Shown here one piece after another: positions 11,001-18,790 of a DNA stretch of 19,615 bases. How positions within the stretch are numbered: the first letter of the stretch is position 1; every line of letters begins with the position of its first letter. This DNA is from Saccoglossus kowalevskii (Eukaryota > Hemichordata > Enteropneusta > Harrimaniidae). The stretch covers positions 590,052-609,666 of the forward strand of contig NW_003116946.1 in assembly GCF_000003605.2 (NCBI RefSeq). Reading direction: 5' to 3'. Position numbers and translations under genes: made by a program. A model generated the notes under the pieces. It was not told where the DNA came from. It did not search any database and saw only the letters and a list, made by a program, of their open reading frames with translations.

Positions 11001-11928
11001 GTACAACTTTATTTAACACTTTTGATTTTTCCTATATACCACTATACATCACACATTACACATTGTAAACATCAAACGCATAAATTTCAAATATATAGTA
11101 GTTGGATACCATTTTATCTACATTGTTAAGAACTTAAGGCGATGCGTCTACACTAAAGATGACATTATTAGTATGCTAGACTTTCTTATTGCAGATAAAC
11201 AAAACAGTAGTTAGTCAAAATTATAAATAATAAATTAATTTTTAGGATATTTTATTCAAAACATATTTTCACAGATTAATTCGCGATTAATTTGTATTCA
11301 CCATCGATTTGGTACATCAACTGAATGTTCTAATGTTGTACAAAAATTACTATTATATATCAAGTTTACATTAATTCCTATTGTTCTTTTTATTATATAT
11401 AGCAAAAGGCAGACAATGTTTTGAGGAGAAATAGAGGTGATGGGTGTTTGAAAATTTCAAAACAATGGGTTTAGAAGGTATTTCAAATTGACTTACTTGT
11501 TGAATGCCAGGAAATAAACTTTGATATTTGCTAACTCTTAGTATCGGAACCAAAGTGTTAACGATTGGTTAATGTTGTGAATAAAATGAGTCATTGAAAA
11601 AATGTGGAAGAGATAAAAGTGCTGGTCGTGCTGGAGTCTGTTACGTGTAGCTAATGAAAAGAACTTGTTATTATGCCAGAATGCTTTCTTCAGCGTATAC
11701 AAATAAAAGAACTGAATCTCGATATCATTTGTGGTGACGTCATCACATAGACTGTAATCTGTATCCCACTAAATAACCGATTGCAATTGTTACAGGTAGT
11801 GTTTTGTATAGCCACCATAAAGAGAAGTCAGTTGTACTATCTTACCAGTACCAGTATAAGATGGTTCACTCACCATCGAATGTGTATATCGTGTTTGTTT
11901 TAATATTAAGGCTCTCTTAACATCTAGA
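11001..11928. other. Intergenic region, no gene seen
   Basis: AT-rich DNA with no coding signal on either strand that I can support. It includes a full palindromic CRE-type site (TGACGTCA, 11735-11742). Confidence 0.5.
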
Positions 11929-12480
11929 CTATTTCATAACTGTTACCATGGTAACTATATTGATATATGATACACCCATGGGTTCAATTGACTTTAACAT
12001 CAGCTTTAAATTTATGCAGACATTTATCGAACTCTTTACAGATAAATTATTTCTATTGTCCTCGGTGATAAATATTTTATTTGCTGTTTTAAACAAAAGA
12101 TCTGTAAATAACTTTCCAACTTGTTTAATTATATTTTGGTTGTTATTGCTCATCATAAATATAAATGTTTTTTGTTTATTATCTATTTCGTTGGGGAGTT
12201 CAATATTTTTCTTCATTTCATCACGATAATTGTTGTAGAGATGACAATCCATGAAAAAATGTAATTCATCTTCAGTTTTATTATGAGGACAGTTTATGCT
12301 CTAGTTTAAGTTCCATAGACTACTAAGGTCTATGGTTATTGTTACTGGTTCTAAATTTACATAAAGTGAGGGAAGCACGGATAAATATGGTCCACAAGTA
12401 TAAATATCTTTAAACATTACATATATTCTAAGCTTTGTTTTTTTTTTAAGGCATTCTTCCCAGAGTTCAGTGTATCCCTA
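11929..12480 (-). pseudogene. C-terminal fragment of a non-LTR (LINE) reverse transcriptase
   Basis: On the - strand, CPHN followed by EDELHFFMDCHLYNNYRDE (about 12210-12285) matches the familiar end of invertebrate LINE polyproteins: a Cys-bearing segment, E-x-E-x-HF, C-x2-Y, then R-x-E. A downstream stretch, FIFMMSNNNQNIIKQVGKLFTDL, fits the usual closing helix. The open frame ends near 11929. Further upstream on the - strand, FKDIYTCGPYLS and GYTELWEECLKK look like earlier pieces but lie in different frames with stops. No catalytic RT domain is present, so this is a 5'-truncated, decayed insertion. Element family unassigned. Confidence 0.6.
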
Positions 12481-12591
12481 TTTGTTAATCACATTTGTAA
12501 TTTGTTTTCCATTCTCCAAATATATGCACCATATAAATAAGACAGGTTTTTACACATGTCCTGGAAATATGGATAACTGTTTTGCAGTCAG

Positions 12592-12700
12592 TTTTTTATT
12601 TATTGTAACACAGTCCTTCGTCCCTCGAGGGACTGTGATTGTAAATCCCGAGACATGCGTGAATGCGTGAGTCGGTCGGGGATCACTCGTGGTGAATGAT
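12592..12700 (-). repeat. 3' tail of a non-LTR retrotransposon, - strand
   Basis: Read on the - strand, a CpG-containing segment with ccccgaccgactc (12669-12681) leads to a hairpin region (palindrome tccctcgaggga inside an 8-bp stem, cacagtcc/ggactgtg), then ctgtgttacaataaataaaa. The same order and the ccccgac-gactc motif recur on the + strand at 16084-16265. Body truncated; family unassigned. Confidence 0.5.
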
Positions 12701-13054
12701 TTTAGGGATATCACGTCTGTGCCTGTCTTTTCTCATAAACAAAGGTTACCAAATAACATAAGTAAAGCGAGAGTGTGTTATATATGACGAATTCGCCGAA
12801 TTCTGAAATAAATCTGAATCGTAAGCCAATTGTATCGTGAAAAACGACATGTAACACTAGAGGGCGACATATGCCTGCGTCCAATCTTTCCTGAAACTCG
12901 CGTATGCAACTGACAAACAATGCGGTTTTAAAGTTTGAGGATTTATTAACATTCATATATCTGTGACGAAGAATCGTTTGCAGTGAATAATTATCTCTCA
13001 GTCATGACGAGTGCATTCACATAAGAACTACAAACCATGGCTTGATAAACCACG
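12700..13054 (+). promoter_or_regulatory. Likely promoter and non-coding 5' UTR exon of the zinc-finger gene
   Basis: This stretch has clearly more CpG than its surroundings and ends in a strong donor (ccacg|gtaagt, GT at 13055-13056). The next good acceptor on this strand (ttattttag, ending 14059) lies 24 nt before the zinc-finger start codon. I infer a 5' UTR exon ending at 13054; its start is unknown. A CTCF-like core (acactagagggcg) is at 12854-12866. Some of the CpG content may come from the adjacent retrotransposon tail. Confidence 0.4.
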
Positions 13055-14059
13055 GTAAGTCCTAACCTTATTGTAGTAATGTCCCATGCAAAACAACTAG
13101 TTCTATATATTTCTATATATTTCTATATGGTTCTATTTATTTATTATTTACATATGTAGATTAAAACACAGAGACAAAATGGGTCTGCATTACATGAGTT
13201 ACAAAAAATATTTGGGGGTGTGATTGCTCTGTAGACAGTTGAAAACTGGAACCAAAACGATTGACGTTGAGGGTGTTTTGACTAAGATGATAGTTTTTTT
13301 GCCAACAAATAGCTCAAATTTTGCTAAAATGGTCGCTAAAGAAGGGGGGTCAAAAATATTGGCTTGAAAATAAGGGTCAAAACAGCAACATGTATACTTA
13401 AATATGGGATTAGAAAGTGGGAGCTGGAAAGTTGGAGTCTGAATGAAAGATGGATTTACGTGGATGTGACAAGATCATTTTCATTTCATTCATTTATTAG
13501 AATATGCAATTCAATTATTGATAGATCACAGAATGCTATGGTTACTTGACAGTAACTAAAGAGAAGATTTGATTGCAGAAACTTCCTGCATGAGAGATAT
13601 CCATACTTGGATTGGACTGTGTACGAATAGTACACAAAACTGCCACACACTTCCCTGACAATACTTACTCCAAGAAACGAAAAAACATAAACATAAATAA
13701 TATAGTTACTCCAGAGTTTGCCAAAGGAGTGTATAAATCCGTATTGTCCTTTCTATGCCAAGTCATCATATCTGATTACATCTCGGTAACAGTGAGGCAA
13801 AGAAATCCTCTAAGGCTTGGGGATGCAATTGACTGAAATCTTAAACCAAGGCACCTATGATGGTGGCAAATCAACAATGTTTGAAATAACGTTGGTGAAT
13901 GACCTTTATATTATGAGTGTGGTTATTCGCCCTAAAAACTCACGAAGTGAAAATATGGTGGGACAAAATTATTTTTGCAATTCTTGTGAATTCAAACACA
14001 AGTTACATGTCCTTATCTTATAATTGTATATAATAAATCTGGTTGTGTTTTTATTTTAG
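13055..14059 (+). other. Probable 5' UTR intron of the zinc-finger gene
   Basis: Bounded by gtaagt and ttattttag. It contains four tandem 10-mers based on ttctatatat (13101-13140). Short open frames inside show no recognisable protein. Confidence 0.45.
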
Positions 14060-14083
14060 AGTAACCTACATAGTCAATCAGCC

Positions 14084-15289
14084 ATGAGTCTCGAAATCTA
14101 TCTAGATGGTTTTAACGACTGCCCTGGAGATGACCTTTGCAAGCAACAACAAACAAACATAAAAGACAATAATAAGCGTAAACGTGTAAAATCCTTGTAT
14201 GAATGTGCCATGTGTGGTTCAACTTTCTATTTGAAACATAAGCTTTGTACCCATTGGGAGATGACTGGACACAAACAAGTCATGAACTACAAGTGTAAAC
14301 TGTGTGAGAAGAGATTTCATAATACACGGACTTTCTATAGACACTCACAAGAACACATTGGTGATAAGACGTATACCTGTGATGTGTGTGGAGTTGCATT
14401 CTTACATAGACATGTTCTGAATTCTCATAAAAAACTCCACTCTGTAAGTAATGGTACAGGTAGTTTACAGTGTGAAAAGTGTGGAAAAAATTTCAGAACA
14501 CAGAATGCTCTTCAAGAACATTCCACAACAATACACATGATTGGACAGATTATCACATGTGATCACTGTGGAAAGAAAGTTGAGTCTCAAAATGCTCTGC
14601 TTCATCATCAGCTAATATTTCATCCACCTAAATTAGAGCCTCGTCCAGTAAAACTGTTCAACTGTAGCATCTGTGGTAAAAGTTACAAAAACATGCATAG
14701 TCTGTTCACTCACAGGAGGGTGCATGTTAGAGATGATGCTGTGCGTAAATTTCTCAAGAAGAAAGACCCACAACGGGAAAATGGATTGAAAGGTTATGCT
14801 GCAATTGATAACAAATGCAAAAATAAGGTGCTAGAGCCTGTGATCTGTGAACCATGTGGACTAATGTTTTACACAGTATGGCATCTTGAAAAACATGCAC
14901 AGAGCTATCATCTGGAGGATCAGAATTACAAATGCCGTGTCTGTTGGGCTAAAATCAAAGGTTTTTGTGAATATTCCAAACATTATCACGCCCATCCTAA
15001 CCTTCAAGAATGGCATTCATTTCATTCAAAACCCAAAGTATTACATGACATACTTCATATTACAGCTAGTATGACTTACAAAGCTGATAAAACACTTGAA
15101 GTTTCATACATTTCCCAAGATTGTTATGCAGTGACAGACTTTTCTCACTATAGCCTAGAAAAGTACATGCCTTGTCAAGCATTACCCTCTAAACAAACCA
15201 GCTGTGTTTCAGCATTTTCACTGTGTTTTGAAAAAGAACACAACAGAGCAATATGTATGGGTGAATTCTTTAGAGCCAAACTAATGTAA
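14084..15289 (+). CDS. C2H2 zinc-finger protein with eight fingers, single coding exon
   Basis: A 401-residue protein, probably a nuclear DNA-binding regulator. Eight Cys2His2 fingers with C-x2-C-x12-H spacing start at residues 41, 71, 99, 130, 159, 194, 255 and 284. The His-His gap is 3 in fingers 2, 3, 6 and 8, 4 in fingers 4, 5 and 7, and 5 in finger 1. A basic KRKR at 31-34 may serve nuclear import. Only the linker between fingers 2 and 3 (HIGDKTYTC) resembles the TGEKPY linker of tandem DNA-binding arrays. A lysine-rich spacer of about 40 residues separates finger 6 from 7, and the last 95 residues have no fingers. I see no KRAB, BTB, ZAD or SET domain, and cannot assign an ortholog. The ATG at 14084 (gccATGa) fits, being 24 nt after a good acceptor; the frame is open back to that acceptor, so an upstream coding extension is possible. 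The stop is TAA at 15287-15289. Confidence 0.9.
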   Translation: MSLEIYLDGFNDCPGDDLCKQQQTNIKDNNKRKRVKSLYECAMCGSTFYLKHKLCTHWEMTGHKQVMNYKCKLCEKRFHNTRTFYRHSQEHIGDKTYTCDVCGVAFLHRHVLNSHKKLHSVSNGTGSLQCEKCGKNFRTQNALQEHSTTIHMIGQIITCDHCGKKVESQNALLHHQLIFHPPKLEPRPVKLFNCSICGKSYKNMHSLFTHRRVHVRDDAVRKFLKKKDPQRENGLKGYAAIDNKCKNKVLEPVICEPCGLMFYTVWHLEKHAQSYHLEDQNYKCRVCWAKIKGFCEYSKHYHAHPNLQEWHSFHSKPKVLHDILHITASMTYKADKTLEVSYISQDCYAVTDFSHYSLEKYMPCQALPSKQTSCVSAFSLCFEKEHNRAICMGEFFRAKLM

Positions 15290-15414
15290 TCTTTACATTA
15301 AATGATACCGGTATATACTACAATCATTCTGTAAAATCAATTGAAATTACAGAAGGTTGGTATTGATCAATTTTGAAAAAAAATATATATATATAGACAA
15401 GTGTTTACTAATAC

Positions 15415-15420
15415 AATAAA
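15415..15420 (+). terminator. Likely polyadenylation signal of the zinc-finger gene
   Basis: AATAAA 126 nt after the stop codon, followed at once by gttttcaatatgggatttcctgattgt, a T/GT-rich downstream element. This would give a short 3' UTR of about 150 nt. Confidence 0.5.
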
Positions 15421-15505
15421 GTTTTCAATATGGGATTTCCTGATTGTAAACTGGGGATAGGCTGGAGAATTTTGTAAACAGAATGTAATGTGATTTTAAT
15501 ATGTT

Positions 15506-15648
15506 AGCTTGGTGAGGTCACTGTAACTTGCTGAGGTCAATGTGCAACTTGCTGAGGTCACTAAGCAACTTGCTGAGGTCACTGCAATTTGCTGAGGTCA
15601 CTGAGCAACTTGCTGAGGTCGCTGTCCAACTTGCTGAGGTCACTGTGC
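15506..15648 (+). repeat. 21-bp minisatellite, seven units, each with an AGGTCA hexamer
   Basis: Consensus aacttgctgaggtcactgtg plus c. Units begin at 15506, 15525, 15546, 15567, 15586, 15607 and 15628; two are 19 bp and the rest 21 bp. The core gctgaggtca is nearly invariant while the last 5 bases vary. It lies about 90 bp past the zinc-finger polyadenylation signal. AGGTCA is the nuclear-receptor half-site, here always in the same orientation. Confidence 0.95.
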
Positions 15649-15899
15649 AAGTTAATATATGTATTTTGTATAAATTAAAATCTTCTTCACACCCTTATAC
15701 TGACAGATGTGATGTAATTCTTTTTGTATATGCGTAACCTACCTAGCAATGGTGGTGTAATTGAACATTATCTGGAATTCTCAGAAAGAGATGGAGATAT
15801 TCTTTATATTGGTATTTCAATGAAACTTGCTACTTAATCAAATTGTCCATCATCAATTGTGGACAGCACATCATTAGGCATGGAAATGTCCCCCAAAAT
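15649..15899. other. Spacer, no gene seen
   Basis: AT-rich spacer between the minisatellite and a non-LTR 3' end. Nothing recognisable on either strand. Confidence 0.5.
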
Positions 15900-16265
15900 A
15901 CTTTCGCGTTTGTCGAATCCCATGCAATATTTTACGCCACTACGACGCTATGACCTTTGTTTGTCCTGTTTTTACGTTCGATTTCACGCATAACGCGTGA
16001 TTCTCGCAGTGAACGGAAAATGGTCTATTGTGTTACATTTGGTGTCAGCCGTGTTGCTTCTCGGCCACACAGTACCTTCCATGCCCCGACTGACTCTCTC
16101 GTGCCGAGACCACTTTATTAACTTTTTCAATTTATCTTTCTTTTTTTTTAATGCTTTTTTGTTCCCTTACTTTTTATGTAGTTATTTTTCTTTTACTAAT
16201 ATTTGATTTGTAACCCTTTTCATCCCCTCCGGGGGATGTTGTGTGTTAATAAATAAATAAATAAA
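15900..16265 (+). repeat. 3' end of a non-LTR retrotransposon, + strand
   Basis: A CpG-bearing segment (15900-16110, unlike its AT-rich neighbours) leads to a T-rich stretch. Next is a perfect 7-bp hairpin with a 4-nt loop (catcccc-tccg-ggggatg, 16221-16238), then ttgtgtgttaataaataaat and an AAAT-type microsatellite ending near 16265. A 3' hairpin followed by a short tandem tail is the usual signature of CR1/L2-like LINE ends. The left border is approximate. No reverse-transcriptase coding remains. Confidence 0.55.
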
Positions 16266-16597
16266 ACTGTTAACCAATTACAGAGAAGTTAAAAGTCTCT
16301 AAGGTGTGGCCTTCACACATATTGCCAATCACGCAAAGTATTTAACACGCCATAATGTTAGATTAATTGCCCCGGATACCAGGATGTAACTATCATATTT
16401 ATCGGCGTATTATTTCAACTAACATTCCGTATTCGACAATTATAACCGCCAGTTGTTCTTTGATAAATCTCAATAACATGCCATGAACGCTATCGTGATA
16501 AATTGTAAGCAGATGCGGATTATCCAGGGGTCACCATTGGAAGTCGCAATGACCGCTGGAGCGATCGCTGCTAAACACATGCAAATTTACATCATTA
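16266..16597. other. Spacer, no gene seen
   Basis: Mixed-composition sequence with no recognisable coding region. It includes a 10-bp palindrome (agcgatcgct, 16560-16569) judged coincidental. Confidence 0.5.
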
Positions 16598-16807
16598 TAC
16601 TAGAAAAGTAAAAAGAGTTAAGCAAGGTAAACACACTGGCAATATATCGGTACTAGAAAAGTAAAAAGGGTTATGTAAGGTGAACACACGGGCAATATAT
16701 CGGTACTAGAAAAGTAAAAAGGGGTTATGTAAGAGGAACACGGGCAATATATCGGTAAAAGAAAAGTAAAAATGGTTATGTAAGGTGAAAAAACAGGTCT
16801 TATATCA
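16598..16807 (+). repeat. 53-bp tandem repeat, four units
   Basis: Units start at 16598 and 16651 (53 bp each), 16704 (52 bp) and 16756 (decaying after about 40 bp). Shared blocks are tactagaaaagtaaaaa, gttatgtaagg and gggcaatatatcggta. Copies 1-3 are highly similar, which points to recent expansion. Confidence 0.93.
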
Positions 16808-17029
16808 TGTATACTACGGTAACCTATTACAGGATGTCAACTTTTGAATCGTGGATTCGGTCATCTGAATATTTATTGACATTTTATGATGCAATGTTTG
16901 AGGCAAAAACATGCAATTTTCACGTTACGTGATAAGTAAATTTACAACCGAATTTAGAAGTAAAATGCAGATAATATTTAAGTGGTGCTTTTTAAGGTCC
17001 ATGTTTACAGAATTTTACTTAGCCTGAGT

Positions 17030-17178
17030 CCATTTTGTGACAAATCTGTGAAAACACGATATTCCTATGGTTTGCATGAATTATATACGAAATAAGTCAA
17101 AATACGATATACCTGTGGTTTGCATTCACTCAAAGACAAATCGATGAAAATAAGACACTCCTATAGTTTGTATACATG
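17030..17178 (+). repeat. 48-bp tandem repeat, three diverged units
   Basis: The anchor cctatggtttgcat occurs at 17064, as cctgtggtttgcat at 17112 and as cctatagtttgtat at 17160, an exact 48-bp spacing. Each is preceded by a caaat/gaaaa...acgata-type block. Older than the 53-bp array nearby. Confidence 0.75.
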
Positions 17179-17596
17179 TTTGTTTTCAACTAAGAAATCA
17201 TTGAAACTCGGGCAGTGATAAACTGTGCATTTCTTTCACTTAGCTATTGCTATTTTTCCAATGATGAGTTTGCTGTATTTTTTTCAATGGCTGAAATATT
17301 TTCCCCAAGATTTGAGAATGCAATTTTTTCTGTTATTGATCCTAAAATTTTATTTTTCCAATCCCCCTCCCGAGTTTCCAGCGGTCCACCCCTAAATGAA
17401 AGTACCGGGGTAGTTCGCTGTAAGTTTACTGTGAGTACAGCATTTCTGAATACCCCTAGGCAATTATTTTGGTTGCCTTTACATAATTGCATTCCTACTT
17501 GCATCATCGCCAGCCACTTGGATACATGTAGTTTACTGCGCATGATTTCAAAACACAGACATAACACACATGTATAAATAATTATCTCGCATCTAA
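17179..17596. other. Spacer with no supported gene
   Basis: Open frames of about 105-120 codons exist on both strands here and mirror each other. Neither shows a recognisable domain, so I do not call either. Confidence 0.4.
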
Positions 17597-17641
17597 GGGA
17601 TTGGTCAGTTACTTCGGCCTAGGTGGGTCGGTGGATCAGTA

Positions 17642-17735
17642 GGGGGGTCACCCCGTTTTTGATTGTGTGAATGGGGGGTCACCCTGTTTTTGATATCATG
17701 AATAGGGAGGTCACCATGTTTTCCAAAATTCACAC
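17642..17735 (+). repeat. 31-32-bp subterminal direct repeats within the Harbinger-like element
   Basis: Three units, each starting near ggtcacc (17646, 17677, 17709), read ggtcaccccgtttttgattg, ggtcaccctgtttttgatat and ggtcaccatgttttccaaaa. Subterminal repeats are often transposase binding sites; that role here is inference. Confidence 0.75.
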
Positions 17736-18245
17736 ACGCTCTCATGCACATATTAAAAAAAAAATATATATTTCAGAACAAAGGATAAAAAAGTTAATCG
17801 TACAAATGTGTTCTTAATAATAACTATTACCTATATTGCCTATAAATTTGTTGATGTAAAAAATGTTATAGGCTAAATATTTTGAGGTTAACAGATTATG
17901 CAATGCGGCTAGAACCCAAATTATACAGTTAAGTTTTAAACACATCCCAAGTCCATGTGCTGCTGATATCAGATTATTTTATTTAAAGTCTGAAGTCACC
18001 ATTGTATAAGATATTTACTGGATTTATCCAATTATAACAGGAGACTGAAATACAACACAGCAATTAGTACAAAGAGGAGTGACAGTTTTTGTTCAACAAA
18101 TCAAAAAAGTTAAATTTGTGAAAATGCTGATATATAAATTAAAATAAATGATGAAAAAATAAATAAATTTTTTTTTTTTTTTTTTTTTTTTTAACTTTTA
18201 AATATGCATATTTTGCTCTGTAAAATACCAAAATCAAACACGAAT

Positions 18246-18464
18246 TTAAGCAAAAATCAAAGTTTCCTTTGTTTTCATAAGCACAGACTGTGCTTCGGGT
18301 GTAAAGCTTTCCTGGTCTATAAGATATGAAAGATATTTTAAATCCAACTTAGTTTTCAAAGAGTTCAAACCGCCTAGATTCAAATTCTCTTTTCCTATCT
18401 TATAAGGGCGTTTATCGAGTGAGTACTCCACAGCTTTGCTTTTACTTACTATCTTTAGGAGCAT
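18246..18464 (-). CDS. Possible small ORF or captured exon inside the Harbinger-like element, unrecognised
   Basis: A 72-codon - strand open frame has a protein-like, hydrophilic, Lys/Leu-rich composition (LDKRPYKIGKENLN, KLDLKYLSYLIDQESF, TPEAQSVLMKTKE) and ends in TAA. I do not recognise the family. Its composition differs from the low-complexity translations around it, so it could be a captured host exon or a transposase remnant. It could equally be chance. No promoter or certain splice sites were identified. Confidence 0.25.
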   Translation of the reverse strand: MLLKIVSKSKAVEYSLDKRPYKIGKENLNLGGLNSLKTKLDLKYLSYLIDQESFTPEAQSVLMKTKETLIFA

Positions 18465-18790
18465 AGATTTCCCTCCTTCCTGCAGCCTTTTCTGTAGTCA
18501 TTTTTTGGCTTTATGCTTCCCCTCCCTCCTAAGGTGCAAACGCTAAAAATTATGGTAAACCATGATATTTTCAATGCACATATAATACATTTTGTAATCA
18601 TGTCAGAGCCAAAACTGTTAATGTTTCTTTTGGGGGGGCAGCCTGTTTTAAAATATAATGTTGGGGGGGGGGGGGCAACCACTTTTTTTTTTATTTGATA
18701 GGGGGTGGGTCAACTAAAATTTACAGCTGGCAAAATGCAATCTGCCGACTCCCCCTGGGCCGAAGTAACTGACCAATCCCTAATTTTATT

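Larger units (their letters stand above)
17597..18780. mobile_element. Non-autonomous PIF/Harbinger-like DNA transposon
   Basis: The first 23 bp (gggattggtcagttacttcg plus gcc) are repeated exactly, inverted, at the right end, and similarity continues weakly to about 40 bp. TAA flanks both ends (17594-17596 and 18781-18783), matching the 3-bp TWA duplication typical of PIF/Harbinger. Inside the left end are three 31-32-bp direct repeats of a ggggggtcaccctgtttttg-like unit (17642-17735). Related units in the same orientation lie inside the right end (about 18632-18720), with a 13-G run at 18663-18675. A 25-T run lies at 18168-18192. No transposase was recognised, so any movement would need enzyme from elsewhere. 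Matching TIRs suggest a fairly young insertion. Superfamily assignment rests on TSD length and TIR start only. Confidence 0.8.

Noticed and set aside
11948-12229. Hydrophobic + strand open frame of 93 codons
   Set aside because: It is the mirror of the - strand LINE C-terminus, which has a recognisable motif. The hydrophobicity comes from the reverse complement of Asn/Lys codons.
13612-14023. Short open frames between the inferred 5' UTR exon and the zinc-finger coding exon
   Set aside because: No recognisable protein features, and they lie within the inferred intron.
15528-15737. Repetitive open frame through the minisatellite (LLRSLSNLLRSL pattern)
   Set aside because: The pattern is simply the 21-bp repeat read in frame, which stays open because 21 is a multiple of 3. 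No other coding evidence.
16560-16569. AGCGATCGCT palindrome resembling the cyanobacterial HIP1 octamer
   Set aside because: Single occurrence in an animal genome, best explained by chance.
17215-17577. Overlapping open frames of 120 (+) and 105 (-) codons
   Set aside because: They cover the same bases on opposite strands, neither has a recognisable domain, and no supporting splice or promoter signals are seen.
18455-18698. Open frames with PPPP or GGGG stretches on both strands
   Set aside because: They are translations of the G-run and subterminal repeats of the Harbinger-like element.
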